Assembly: GCF_017591425.1 (NCBI RefSeq)
Contig: NW_024465885.1
Span: 43,643,001-43,707,000, forward strand
Direction of reading: 5' to 3'
DNA from: Ochotona curzoniae
Taxonomy: Eukaryota; Chordata; Mammalia; Lagomorpha; Ochotonidae
Length of the DNA: 64,000 nucleotides
The position numbers were made by a program, and so were the translations under genes. The notes beneath the pieces are model-generated. The model saw nothing but the letters and a program-made list of their open reading frames with translations, searched no databases and was not told where the DNA came from. This document shows positions 21,339-33,187 of the stretch, piece after piece. Every line of letters starts with the position of its first letter. Within the stretch, counting starts at the first letter, position 1.

Positions 21339-23063
21339 ACTGAGTTCGGACCCCAGCCCACAGACCAGTGTTCCCTGTCATGCCAGTCTGTTAACCCATG
21401 TTGTCCTTGGAGGCGCCTCGACTCCGTTCCATTGAAAAGTTGTTAGCTGCTCTGTGACTTTCAAGGAGGATCCGCCATGCCTACTGTACATCAGCAGTGT
21501 GTGGTGCCCTCAGGATTCAGCAGGAGCTGGGAGAGAATGGGCAGAGAGATGAACCCTGACTCACAAATAGAAAGACAGCTCATCAAGGCCTTATGTGAGA
21601 AGAGGTGTGCAGCACACACTTCCAGTCTGGCAGATGTTACTTTTTCTGATTCACTGTTTACAAAGGCACGTCAATCCCAGTCCCATGAAGTCATTCGGGA
21701 CATGTGAAATACACACCGAGTCAGGCTCCTGCAGGATGTGCCTGCAGGATGGCCACAAACCAACCAGGCAGATACATATCACTGTGAATGCTGCAGCTGC
21801 CGTGACCAAGCTGGAAGGGCCTCTGTCGCGGCCTGCACTTGATGGTGGGACACTCAGCATGACTGGAGAGTGCAGGAAGGCAGGACTGGCTGGGAGGAGG
21901 CCAAGCTGCCCAACTACAGGAAGCGACTGAAAAGCTGTCCAATACCTGTGACACACGTCATGTTGAGTCTCCAAAAGATTCACGTTGGTTATCTAGAAGG
22001 TGAGCTGTCGAGGGGTGGAGGGGTGGGGTAGCAGCCTCCACAGGCAGAGCGGCCTCCTCCATCCCTCTGTCTCCTTGCCATCCACTTGCCTCTGTTTCTC
22101 TGCTTGGCTCCCTGGCACCTGTTAAGATGCCCAGATCTGAGCTAGAAGCATCTGTTTCCTGGTCAGGGGCAAGGCAGGACCTCTGGACCAGGGAACAGAG
22201 AAATGGCATGTTTCTGGGGCCACCCTGTTCCTCCCTCCTCCTCTCGGAACTGGAGTCTTCACACAGGACTCCTTGGTTTGACCTGCGTGCGGCTGCATGT
22301 GCCCTGCCCCTGGGACACAGGGGCACCAAGTTGGAGCCCCAGCCCTGAGCTGCTTAAGCTGGTTAATTAGTGCAAGTTCCCAGAAAGCCCCATCTGGTCC
22401 CTGTGCCCCACCTCCCTGCCTCCAGACCAGGCAGAGTCCCCAGCCTCCAGCCTGTCTGCCTGTTCCTACCCTAAGTATCTTATCAAGGAACCATCATTCA
22501 GTGGCCAGGAGTCTGGACAAATCCTGCTGTTTTGGCTGCCTGCAGAAAAGGTAAGGACAGATGCAGAAGGGAAAACAGGAAGAGAGCCACACTTAGCCGC
22601 CACAGCCCTCCTGGGTTCCAAGCAGGTGCAGCATCCCCAACCCCAAGGATATTTTTATGCAGACCCTTGCATGTTAGATGGATTCTCCTGAAGGTGAAAC
22701 CTAAGACGAGGGCTGGGTGCAGTGGAGTATCTGGGGCTGCTCCAGGAAGCAGAAAGGAGGAATAGGTAAGTAACAAGGAGGGAGGTGACGTCCATGGCCG
22801 TAGGCACTGTTGAAGACAGCAGACACCTTCCAGGTGACAAAACGTCTTTAGGAGAGCAGTTGTCCAAAGAGTTCTGAAATTGGGACAAGCTGGCTGGGGG
22901 TACTTAGTACCAGGTAAACGGGCAGACTGGGGGGCAGAAGGGACTCTGTGGAAGATCTGAGTCTGATCACAGAGACAACCACAATCCCAAGAAATTATAA
23001 AGGAGCCAAAAACATCCTGTGGCCCAATGTCATTGCTGGTCATCATAACATCAGCATAAAAAT
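21339..23063. other. Unique DNA, no gene or repeat seen
   Basis: 1.7 kb of GC-moderate single-copy sequence. 'ctggttaattagtgcaag' near 22360 is a lone homeodomain-type core. A 182-residue minus-strand frame (22498-23046) has no recognisable domain or splice context. Confidence 0.5.
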
Positions 23064-23076
23064 AAAAGCATTTCTT

Positions 23077-23420
23077 GGGCCCAGCGTGATAGTGTAATGA
23101 TTAAGGTCCTCTCCTTAAATGCGCCAGGATCCCATATGGGTACCAGTTCTAATCCCGGCTGCTCCACTTCCCATCCAGCTCCTTGCTTGTGGCCTGGGAA
23201 AGCAGTCAAGGATGGCCCAGAGCTTTGGGACCCTGCATTCACATAGGAGACCCAGAAAGAAATTCCTGGCTCCTGGCTTCGGATCGGCACAGCACCGGCC
23301 GTTGTGCTAACTTGGGGAGTGAACCATAGGACAGAAGATCTTCCTCTCTGTCTCTCCTGCTTTCTGTATATCTGCCTTTCCAATAACAATAAATAAATCT
23401 TTAAAAAAATAAAATTTAAA
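23077..23420 (+). mobile_element. Young C-element SINE with TSD
   Basis: Full-length: starts 'gggcccagcgtgatag', ends 'caataaataaatctttaa' plus A-rich tail. A perfect 13-bp TSD 'aaaagcatttctt' flanks it at 23064-23076 and 23421-23433. Confidence 0.97.
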
Positions 23421-23484
23421 AAAAGCATTTCTTTTGTGTCTGTGGTGATCTACTGCCAGTCATAGGAAAACAGCAATGCTGGGA

Positions 23485-23805
23485 CCTACAGCTTGGTATA
23501 GTAGACTACGCCTCTGCCTGCAGCACTGGCATCCCATATGGGTGCCAGTTCAAGTCTAAGCTGCTCCATTTCCAATCCAGCTCCCTACTTATGGTCTGAG
23601 AAAGCACATGAGGATGACTCAAGTGCTTGGGGGGCCCTGCACCCATGTGGGAGATCCAGAAGCAGCTCCTGGCTCCTGGTTTCAGATCGGCTCAGCTCTG
23701 GCCACTGCGGTCATGTAAGGACAAAACCCAACAGATGGAAGATCATTCTGTGTCACCTTCTCTCTAACTCTGCCTTTCAAAACAATTTAAATAAATATTT
23801 TAAAG
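23485..23805 (+). mobile_element. C-element SINE
   Basis: Sense copy: 'gcctctgcctgcagcac', 'tggcatcccatatgggtgcc', 'gcagctcctggctcctgg', 'ctctaactctgcctttc', AT tail. Middle-aged. Confidence 0.92.
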
Positions 23806-23984
23806 AAATAAAGAAAAGCACAATCCAGTTATGGACAAGGCATAGCCCTCAATAATGATGAGAAATGACCAGGGTGCTGGGTCTTTATCACTATTTTAGT
23901 GTATATTGTGGTTGCAAAACAACAACAGCAATAAAATGGGAAAAAAAAATCGCAAGTTTACTGTGCACTGGTTCGTGGGCAGCA

Positions 23985-24145
23985 GCCTGCTACACCTTGC
24001 ATCGACATAGAGACCACATTGTAGGGTTGACCTACACCAGCACGGTGGTGTAAGTGCACCCTGTGGTGGCCTGATGATGACACTTGATGTCGCCTAACAG
24101 CACATTTCACAGCAAGTTCCCTTGCCATTAAGTCACGCATGACTG
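23985..24145 (-). mobile_element. DNA transposon end (Tigger-like)
   Basis: Ends with a recognisable terminal segment: 'gtgtaagtgcaccctgtgg', 'gtcgcctaacagcacatttc', 'taagtcacgcatgactg'. This matches by memory the end of a common mammalian TcMar-type element. No transposase frame is present. Confidence 0.6.
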
Positions 24146-24978
24146 AATTACCAAAGAAGAAGCGCCGTGTGCTCTGTGAGGCGCAACGACCCTATCGGGC
24201 TCACGGACAAAAACGTTTAGTATTCTCAGAGCTGACTGCTGACGTGTGCAGAGATGAACCCACCTGATGCTGGGATATTCATCAAAGTTGTGCAGCATAT
24301 GCAAATGGGATGCACGAAATCCCTGTAGCAAGACTGGGTTTGGATTTACATACAATGTCATCTACCCCCTTCATACTGGGGCTCGTTTAGAGGAAAGTGT
24401 GCAGGTAGGTAGCCTCTACCACAGTCAGGTTCCCTGGGAACGCGGATACCATGACTGTGGGGTTGGTTTGGGTGATGGGGAAACAGGAGAGCACTGTGTT
24501 ATGTCTCTGCTGCAAAACCAAGTATATCGTGCAACTTACCTGGGGCATGTGAGGCCTGTCTGATTGCCTCTTGCAAGGAGACAGGTGAGAATCTGACTCT
24601 AGTCCTTGGAGACAAGTGTCTCAGGGAGACTTCAACTACAAGGGAGACTGAGAAACTTCAAGAAGAGCAAACAACACTGTTGATCTAAGCTACACCTCTC
24701 AGTGATCAGGTCAGCAAGAGTCAGCTCAGTCTCCAAAATTCAACTATTGCAGGATCCACGGGCCAAGTGATGATGCACGGAGCCTGCTAGGTGCACTGAG
24801 GATGTGTAATCCACTCATCCCTGAAGATCCACCCCAGATGCACTCCAGTCTTTCTATTGAAGTTGGTTGGCAGACAATTCATTAGCTTTCCTGAATATTT
24901 CACAGGTTTGATGTCAAGCGCAGTCTACGCATAGGCGAGTGTGGATTCCAATGTTCTCTATTCCTGTGAACTCTTTTT
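24146..24978. other. Unclassified DNA, no feature supported
   Basis: I recognise no family. Some of it ('gggctcgtttagaggaaag', 'gatccacgggccaagtg') could be old retroelement DNA. Confidence 0.4.
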
Positions 24979-25300
24979 AAAAAATACTTATTCATTTTTA
25001 TTTGAAAGGCAGATTTACAGAGAAAGAAGGAATGAGAGAGAGAGAGATCTTTTACCTGCTGGTTAACTCCTCAAATGGCTACAATGGCCACAAGTGGACC
25101 AATCTGATGTCAGGAGCTAGGTGCTTCTGCTTAGTCTCCCAGGTGAGTGCAGGTGTCCAAGGACCTGGGCCCTCCACTGCTGCCTTCCCTGGCCATTAGC
25201 AAGGAGCTGGACCAGAAATGGAGCAGCCATGCCTAGAACTAGCACCCATTTGGGATGCTGGTGCCACAGGCAGAGGCTTAGCTTCATAAGCCACTGCTCA
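24979..25300 (-). mobile_element. C-element SINE, antisense
   Basis: 'catttttatttgaaaggcag', 'gagagagagagatctttt', 'ctcctcaaatggctacaatgg', 'ggatgctggtgccacagg', 'cataagccactgctc'. Full length, diverged. Confidence 0.92.
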
Positions 25301-26559
25301 GACTTCTGTCCTGCGCCCGTCCCTGCCCGTCTCTGCTTCAGTCCGTTCAGATCCCATGTGAAGTCTCTGTGTCATGACCTCAGCACGTTCTTCATCCTGG
25401 GAATTAATCTTCCAATAATTAACTTGAGCCTTAGTCAATAGTAGAAGCAAGAAAACTTGAGTTCAAAATGCTGTGCTGTGGTTTTCCAACACTCGCTCCC
25501 CTGGTTGAGCTTTACGTGCCGTGAAACCTTGGCCATGCACTTCCTACTTGTTCCCCACCTTTCCATTGGCTCTGGCTCCTCTACTGCAGCCTCAGCTAGC
25601 AGCCCACGTCAGCCTGCCCTGCACCTTTGTGGTATTTTATACCATTTTTCTGCAGCATTCCAAGTGCAAACAGGTGCCTAGTTAAGGGTTGCATTACTGA
25701 CGATGGTAAGATGGTGTGTGATGAGGATCACACCCGGGAGCAATGAACATGTGCAGCAAGTGTGTGGAGCTAAACATCCAAGTCTCCTGACGCTGACAGT
25801 TACACAACTAGTGACTCTTCCCTGAGGCAGGTTAGGAAAACTCTTCATTGGAGTTATCTGATCTCCATATAGGATTGCTAAGCACAGGAAAAGACTTTGA
25901 AGGAGTTTGCTGCTGGACCCAGGTGACATGGAAAGCAAAGGAAAGTGCACTTGCGTGATTGAAGCTGAAATTCATCAGATATGCATAGAAACACAGGCAT
26001 GATGGCTGTGGTGCGTTTCAGATGGCCATTTTGAAACGTGAGTCTAGTTTGCTTGCTTTTGTTGCTGAGCTGGTCTTAGGAGCCACTTTGACCAATGGAA
26101 CGTGGGCGTAATCTTGTTACCTGTTCCATACTTCAACATCTTCTGGCTTCCACTTAGGCTCTCACTGCTTTCCTGCCATATTAAGTCTGGTAGAGGTCAG
26201 ATGGGGAGAAAGACCTGATGAATGAGCCCATTCTGGATATTTCAGCCCCACTGGAATGCAATGCCATCTGCTGATCCCTGTTAATTGCATTTGAAAGCAG
26301 AACAGCCTAACTGAGCCCTATCTGACCTTCTAGGTCACAGGATCCAAAGAAATAGGTTACTACTGTTCTGGCCTTGGGCATGTTCTATACAGAAAACTAA
26401 AACCCACAATTGGTGTGTCAGAACCAACAGGAAATTCTAGAATAAATCCTTCTGGAGGGCCTTCCAAGGTCCTTCCAGCAAATTCCATGACCCCTGGGAT
26501 AGCTGTGGAGAAGAGTATAGTCATATTACTGACTCCTCCACCAAAAACCCATGGGCTAC
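25301..26559. other. Unique DNA, no gene or repeat seen
   Basis: Contains 'ggaattaatcttcc' and 'ccaataattaacttgag' near 25400, which could be part of a small regulatory element. Otherwise nothing recognised. Confidence 0.45.
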
Positions 26560-26870
26560 ATGGGCCCTCTTATGGATGGAAGGTTTGTGTCCCTGAGAGA
26601 TTCATTTGTTGAAATCTTCAACCTTATGGTGTTGGCATCAAGTGGTAGGGCTTTTGGAAAGTCTTAACATTAAGTCATGCAGAAGAGCCCATATGGATGA
26701 AATTATGAACCATACAGAAGGGACCTCAGAAAGATCTCTCTCAGTCTCTTTCTGCTGTGTATGGAAGGATACAATGAGCTTTCATGAGAAACATGACATC
26801 GGATGAGATTCCTCTGGGACTCTGCTGTGGCAGCCCCATGCTACTATGCATCTAAGCACTTCAGCCGTGC
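26560..26870 (+). mobile_element. MaLR LTR remnant (MLT1-like)
   Basis: Order of blocks fits an old MLT1/MaLR LTR: 'gtttgtgtccctgagag', 'attcatttgttgaaatcttc', 'gtggtagggcttttgg', 'aagtcatgcagaagagccc', 'ctgctgtgtatggaagg'. The distal end is unclear. Confidence 0.6.
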
Positions 26871-27304
26871 AAGTCATGCAAACAAATGATGTGGGCAGGG
26901 TGTGTGCAGATCAGTCAGAGCAGCAAGCACACTGCACACCCAATGACAGCCGTCAATGTCCCATTTGTTAGAGACAGTCAGCCCCACCCTGAGTGATGAA
27001 ACAGGGGCTAAAGACAGAAGTAAACAAGAGATGATCTCTACCAGAAGACACACGCTGTCAAGAGCCACTGCAAATGACAAGGTATACCTGGCTTCAGCTC
27101 AGGGCATCAGAAGGGAGTGATGGGGGTGTGGGTATGGCAGGCTGCCCACTAGCCTATAGGATTGAGAGGTCATTCTCTGAACTTCTGGGTGTGCAGATGC
27201 CAGTGTCTAGCCCAGTCTCTCTGGGGATTGTCCACAGCTGAAAATAGCCACTTTGCCCACTGCCATGCACTGGCCTCTCCTGGGGCAGGCCACATCCACT
27301 GAGG
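26871..27304. other. Unique DNA, no feature seen
   Basis: No element recognised. Confidence 0.5.
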
Positions 27305-27596
27305 GTCAGGCACAATGACTCAGTGGCTAAATGCTCATGTTCCAAATGCCAGGATCTCTTGTGGGCACTGGTTCATGTCCCGGCCACTCTACTTCCCATG
27401 CAGCTTTCTGCTCATGGCCTGGAAAAACAGTAGAGGATAGCCCAAAGCCTTGGGTCCCGCATCTGTGTGGGAGACTCAGAAGAAACTCCTGGCTCCTGCC
27501 TTTGCGTCAACTCAGCAGCCACTTGGGGAGTGAACCAGAGGATGGAAGATTTTTGTCTCTCCTTCTCTCTGTAAATCTGCTCTTTTAAAAAGAAAG
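27305..27596 (+). mobile_element. C-element SINE (young-type subfamily)
   Basis: 'gcacaatgactcagtgg', 'ctttctgctcatggcctgg', 'gcccaaagccttgggtcc', 'cttggggagtgaaccagagg', 'ctctctgtaaatctgc'. Slightly shortened. Confidence 0.92.
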
Positions 27597-28239
27597 AGTC
27601 CTTTGGCTGAGCAGAACAACATCCCCGCTGTAGTTCATGATGGGTCCACCTTTCCAATCCAGTTTCCCTGCCTCTTGCTTCTCCACTGTCAATGTCAATT
27701 TCAACACCACTCCCCAGAGAAACTTCTGTCTGAAACCTGAGTTGGCTTCGCTGGAACTGAACTAGGCAGAAGCAGGGCTGGCCAGAAATACAGCTGTGGT
27801 CATGTCCACCAGTATCTTGAATTTCACTTTACAAGGTTTCCAAGAAAGCTATACATCCAGAATTGTCTGTGAAATCTACAAATATCTTCATGTCAGCTTC
27901 TTCTCACCTGCCTCAGATGCAATCTCTGGATTGAAGCTTCTCTGAATAGGAGACTGATCCACGGAAGACAGTGTCTCTTGAACTCAGTTCACAATGATGT
28001 CAGCATTACGCCCCATTCCCTCATACTCTCTGATGACCTGTCAAATGTGAGACGCAATAGCAAACAAAACTGGCCTTGTATCTGTCCATTATTATGATGA
28101 GGCCTTCACACTACACTACACTGCTCTCTATGCAACCACATAGAAGGGACCCAGCGTGGCCTGTTTAGAAGGCAACACCAGCATCAGCTTCCTTGCTCGG
28201 AGCTGGGTTCTGCCGTTAGGCGGGTAGAAAGAATGCCCT
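27597..28239. other. Unique DNA, no feature seen
   Basis: No element recognised. Confidence 0.5.
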
Positions 28240-28460
28240 TTGCAGATTGTATTTATTACAAAGCAAGCAGTGAATGTGAAAATAATTACCTGTGGATGAC
28301 TGTGTATGTTTCTTTCACTAATTAGGTAATCTGCCCAAGTGTTTAGCACCAAGGCTTCGATGCTTTAATTGGAAAAAGTCAAGCACAGAAACTAATTAGG
28401 GGCATTAATCCAAACCAGAAGTTAATGATATTAACCACAAGTTACCACTGCCATCAGGAA
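28240..28460. promoter_or_regulatory. Candidate conserved non-coding element, homeodomain-rich
   Basis: Very dense AT-core motifs in repeat-free DNA: 'gaaaataattacctg', 'cactaattaggtaatc', 'gctttaattgg', 'gaaactaattaggggc', 'gcattaatcc', 'gaagttaatgatattaacc'. Seven or more TAAT-type cores in 180 bases is typical of developmental enhancers. Inference from motif density. Confidence 0.55.
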
Positions 28461-28747
28461 CCCTGGTCTACAACCCTTTTCCAAGGGGAGGAGGGCAAAG
28501 GGCTTTGAGCTTTACAATATGGCATTGCGCCCAGGACCTCCAGGTAACACGCCCCACTCACTCTCAGAGACCTCCAATAGTACTCAGCTCATCCATTTGG
28601 TCTTCCTCACCTCTCTCCTGGAGTCCCTTAAAACTGACAGGTGACGATCAATAGAGATCTGGAACTTTTAAATATGACTTCAAAATGCTCCAAAAATGTC
28701 TTATTATAGTTACCTTATTATACTTAGCTTATTATAGTTTTTATTTT

Positions 28748-29076
28748 TTAATGATTTATTTATTTGAAAGGCAGGGTTAGAGAGAGAAAGAAGTTGGAAG
28801 GAGAGAAACAGAGATCTTCCATCTACTAGTTTACTTCCCAACTGGCCACAACAGCCAGAGCTGGACAAGATCAAAGCCAGGAGCCTCGAACTCCGTCCCG
28901 GTCTCCCACGTGGGTGCAGGGACCCAAGAACTTAGGCCATCTTCTAGTACTTTCCCACATGCTTCAGCAGGGAACTGGATTGAGAGTGGAGCAAACAGGA
29001 CTGGAACCCATGGCCTTACGGGAATGCCAGCAATTGCAGGAGATGGCTTAACCCAAAAGACCACCACAACGACCTC
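28748..29076 (-). mobile_element. C-element SINE, antisense, with TSD
   Basis: 'gatttatttatttgaaaggc', 'gatcttccatctactag', 'ccacaacagccagagctgg', ending 'accacaacgacctc'. A 14-bp direct repeat 'atagtttttatttt' flanks it at 28734-28747 and 29077-29090. Confidence 0.93.
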
Positions 29077-29090
29077 ATAGTTTTTATTTT

Positions 29091-29879
29091 AAAGTGAAAG
29101 AAAAGCCAGCACATTCCAGGAGAACGTTCCTTAATTGTGAAGTGGTCGGTAGACTCCCAGGTCTTTAAGCCCAACAGAGGGCTGGTCCAAGGGGCCTTTC
29201 CACACGCAGCTGTGCTCCTGGCCCTGAACTTTTCATTTCTTATAGCACAGACAGGGGTGAGGGAACCTGTGGTTTGAAAAGAGAGTGGACAGTTTTGGTG
29301 ACATAAAGTGACAGCAATTTTAGGTTCCTAGACTTGGGCATTGTGTGTGATTCACTTGGTAAAGGCTCAAAACGACACCCAGAAAAGTCCACTTTGGGAC
29401 TGGACAGACAGCGACCCCGCACTCTGAGGACTAGGGACCATACACGACACACGTGGGCCCTGATGTGCTGTGGCGGGGAGCACTTCCCCATCCCCTCCTC
29501 TGTCCCTTGATGATGGATTTAGTTAGTGTCGTGAGCCAAATCCCTCAAGACTTACTGCAACTTCCCACCTCCAAAAACCTCCCCCACACACAGGAAAAGA
29601 AATTGCACTCTCACTTGAAGCTCCAATTCTCTCATTTTTTTTTCTCCCTTCTTCCCCAGGGTCGCCACCAATCTCCACTCCCTAAAATGGCCAAAGATTT
29701 TAAATAATAATAACTTTCCAAAACATTAAAACAAAAGTCTAGCAATAGGTGTAAATGTTGCCTAGCGGAATTTTTTTTTTAAAGGACACAAACAAAGGGA
29801 TGGATTTTCACCACCTTTCCCTCTGCCGTGTAAACGACCTGCCTCGTGAGAACACGCCTCTGGCCTCAACAGTGGCCCG
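29091..29879. other. Unique DNA, no gene or repeat seen
   Basis: Repeat-poor, leading into the large candidate CNE. Poly-T runs at 29637 and 29770. Confidence 0.45.
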
Positions 29880-30470
29880 AGAGAGGTTGTGGCTTAGGAA
29901 CCAGCTCGCGTAAATAAAACCTGTGTATGACGTGATGCTCCCGACAGGTGCTTGGGGACGGCGCTGCCGGTTTGTTGGTCCCTATTTATGTATCTAATTT
30001 TTTTTTCCCTGCTCTCTTTGTCTGACACGGGCTTGGTTTTCACTAGCTCGCTTTCCAACACGGCTCATGTTGAAGGGTTAAAATAATGGGGTCATTATCA
30101 GGCTATTCCCGAGGAATGGGGGCTGAGAGTTCTGCAGCAACTCGCTGCAGCTGTTAGGTAGCCCAATTGCCATCCACAGGGGACTCGGCTTATTTCTATA
30201 TCACAGTCTCCCACCTTGATAAAAAAGCAAAAACACACCCGTTTCATTTGGACTGTGTACTAAGAATAATTGCTACTGCTGCTTGATTGGCCCTCCGGGA
30301 CCAAGCTGGAGGTAAAAATCGCAGACTGTGAAATCCCAGCGGATGCACCCCGGCCCAGAACGCTGCTTATTTGTGACATGTTCCTATGTTTAAACTTATC
30401 GACGAAAACTGTGAAATTAATATCCTCGGGTTGGGGACAATATGGTGACACGCCCTGGGAAACGCATGGC
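29880..30470. promoter_or_regulatory. Large candidate conserved non-coding element
   Basis: About 590 repeat-free bases with many CpGs and distinctive AT blocks: 'cctatttatgtatctaattt', 'aaataatggggtcattatc', 'taagaataattgctactgc', 'gtttaaacttatcgacg', 'gaaattaatatcctcgg'. No frame or splice pattern fits an exon. The look is that of a deeply conserved enhancer. Confidence 0.55.
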
Positions 30471-31139
30471 TGACTTGGTGCTTCCTGTTTGAAAACTGCT
30501 CCTGTCTGCACCCTGCGCCTCCCCGGGTCCAGGACACCTCCAGACTTCAATGGCTTTTGCGTGGTCTCGCGGATTTTCCGTCGCGTAGGGGTGTTTTTGT
30601 CACCCGATTTCCATTTGGGTTTTTTAATCCAGCAGGCTCTTGCAGTGCCACACACCCTGGACACAGACCAGAGGTGCGGTAGGGAGGGGTGGCAGAAAGG
30701 AGGGAAGGTTGGACATTTGACAATAAGTGCTTTTATTATTATTATTATTATTTTGTCTGCTAAAAGCAGGAGGGAAGACCCACTGGAGTCCTGACTCCAT
30801 GTGATTAAGTTGCAAAAGTCCAATGAATCCCAACTCAGGGAGAAGTTTACCCTGTGCATTCACGCTTAAGGCAGACAGAAATGTGCTCTGAATCTGTGCA
30901 AAAAAAGACATTAGACATAGGAAAAACAACGGAAAATCATGTCACTCCTTCCTGCGCGCCAGCAGCTCCTTGTCTCAAATGTTACAAAACCCCCTCTGGG
31001 GCAGCTTCCTCTTTCTACCCTTGCTTTCTTTACTGAAATGAAAGACAGTCCTTAAAGAACTGAAATTTTTAAAATAAACATGTATGAAGACAAGGCCAAG
31101 AAAGATGCATGCTTGAAGTCCACAGACCGTGTCTGCCAG
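30471..31139. other. Unique DNA with (TTA)n run
   Basis: A (TTA)n microsatellite lies at about 30733-30752. CpGs persist at 30500-30610, so the preceding candidate element may extend here. Confidence 0.5.
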
Positions 31140-31500
31140 GATTATTTCATTCTTTAGTTTTAAAAATTTTCTCTTTATGTCATAAATTTCCAACAATACA
31201 AATAACTGTGGTAATGAAAAGACAGTTGTACATTTTTTTTATTAAAAAAAAACTGCTGTAAATAACTGGCATGACGTATATATTTCACCTGCAAATTACA
31301 GTAATATCACTTCTAAGTAGTTTCAGTGTGAAAATTACATGAAAACAAACCACTCATCATGAAATTTGTTTAAAGAACTCATTTATGTGTTAGAATTTTT
31401 CAAGTTCATTCTAACAGATATTGGTAACTAAAATGCAGTTGTTGCTTTTACACTTACTGTTTGGCTGGTTTCAAATTCACTTTGGCATTGAAATCTTATC
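31140..31500. promoter_or_regulatory. AT-rich candidate conserved non-coding element
   Basis: Repeat-free AT-rich DNA with 'gtcataaatttccaac', 'ctgtggtaatgaaaag', 'ggcatgacgtatatatttc', 'cctgcaaattacagtaat', 'aaaacaaaccactcatc'. AT-rich conserved elements often look like this, but so does plain intergenic DNA. Confidence 0.4.
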
Positions 31501-31839
31501 TTTCTTTTTTTTTTTTTTGAGCATTTTACTTTAGTATTACCATGGGACATCAGTGTTAGAGGCCCAAATCATGGCTGATGAATTACAGAGCCTGTGGAAC
31601 ATGAGAAATATAATTAACCATATAGACACAGATACTATACTATTTTATTTCAAATTTTTTAGGTTGCTTTTTTAATTGCAGTCTAGCCAGCTCAACATAG
31701 TAGGCTTCTGTTGGACTAGAGAAAGCAAAACACAAGTCTAACATTTTAAAACTGCAACTTTAACACCACCTTCATGTGTTTTCGAATGCAATTTATACTT
31801 TTACCAGAAAATAGGGCATAAGAAACAAAGACAGCCAAC
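31501..31839. other. AT-rich DNA, unclassified
   Basis: Begins after a poly-T run at 31504-31519. No family recognised. Confidence 0.4.
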
Positions 31840-32144
31840 CTTTGGGGCAGCTGGTTAAGCTACTGGCCACCACTCCAGCAGCCCATCTGGGTGCTGGTTC
31901 AAGTTCTGATTGCTTGCTTTCTAATCCAGCTCCCTGCTAATGTGCTTGGGAAAGCAGAAGCGTATGACCCAAGTGCTGGGCCCCTGCTTCCCCAGCTGGA
32001 GTTCCAGGGTCCTTGCTTTGGCCTGGCTCAGCCCCAGCCCTTGCAGACATTAGGGAAGTGAACCAGTGGATGGAAGTTGGATCTCTCTCTCTCTCCCCCA
32101 CCTCGCCGTTTTTCTCTAACTCTGCCTTTCAAATAATAAATAAA
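31840..32144 (+). mobile_element. C-element SINE
   Basis: 'ggggcagctggttaagc', 'ccagctccctgctaatgtgc', (TC)n, 'ctaactctgcctttcaaat', (AATAA)n tail. It abuts the next SINE directly. Confidence 0.92.
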
Positions 32145-32456
32145 GGCCCAGCATGGTAGCCTAGTGGCTAAAATCCTCGCCTTGAACACACCAGTATCCC
32201 ATATGGGTGCCAGATCATATCCTGGTGGCCCTGCTTCCCATCCAGCTCCCTGCTTGTGGCCTGGAAAAGCAGTCGAGGATGGCCCAAAGCCTTGGGACCC
32301 TGTACCGGTGTGGGAGACCCAGAGGAAGCTCATGACTTCTGGCTTCAGATTGGCTCAACTCTGGCTATTGTGGCCACTTTGGGGAGCAAACCAGCAGACA
32401 GAAGGTTTTTCTGTGTCTCCTTTCTCTGTAAATATGACTTTCTAAAAAAATCTTTT
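32145..32456 (+). mobile_element. C-element SINE (younger), inserted at the tail of the previous one
   Basis: 'ggcccagcatggtagcc', 'cctcgccttgaacacacc', 'gtcgaggatggcccaaagcc', 'ctgtaaatatgactttc'. It sits immediately behind the A-rich tail of the SINE at 31840-32144, a frequent landing place for L1-driven insertion. Confidence 0.93.
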
Positions 32457-32514
32457 CAAATAATAATAATAAATAAAATATGCATGCAATAAATATATCA
32501 ATAATCAATATTTA

Positions 32515-32645
32515 ATATTCAAATACTAAGCATAATATTTAAGTAACATATATATACCAAATCATCAAGCTTTGTACTTTAAATGTGGGCAATTTTCATT
32601 TGTCAATTATACCTCAATAGAGCTGGAAGAATTTTACATGATAAA
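32515..32645 (+). mobile_element. Old L1 3' end
   Basis: 'ccaaatcatcaagctttg', 'tactttaaatgtgggcaat', 'catttgtcaattatacctc', 'aatagagctggaagaa' follow the well-known 3' terminus of ancient L1M elements. Confidence 0.75.
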
Positions 32646-33187
32646 AAATTTTAGCATACAAAGAAAAACGACAGTTTTAAAGTTGAGACCACAAGTGCTG
32701 ACTTGACTTATACAAAATATTTCTGCTTACGCCAATGGCCCTGTGCCTGTCGGCAGTTCTGGTCTTAAAGAGAGGAGACAAAAGGGGAGGGACAGTCCCC
32801 TCACCTGCGCAGGGACCGTCGATGGCTTGACCTTGAGCCCAGCCACAGCGGCGGCACCTCAGACACTGTCGGCCACACCCCAACATCAAAATCCACCCTG
32901 CAGAAGTGCAAAAAACCCGTGAGACCCCCGCCCCAAGCATGTGATGGAGTCTCCTAAAGTCCTTGGGAAATAGAATTAAAATGCAAGTTTACTCAGTGCA
33001 AAAAAAAAAAAATGTGAAATCCATGGGAGAACAGGAAACCTTGAGATCCACAGGAAATCCATGCTTAGTTTTTTCACAACATGCATTTTCCATGAACTTT
33101 TGCAATCCCCTTCCTGTTAGATAGACAAAGGAAGGATTTGCACTTTTTCCCAGTGGGCTCGGTACCGTCGTTCTAAGATATTCCTGG
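32646..33187. other. Unique DNA, no feature seen
   Basis: Includes a poly-A run at 33000. No element recognised. Confidence 0.45.

Noticed and set aside
22498..23046. 182-residue minus-strand open frame
   Set aside because: No motif and no coherent codon bias.
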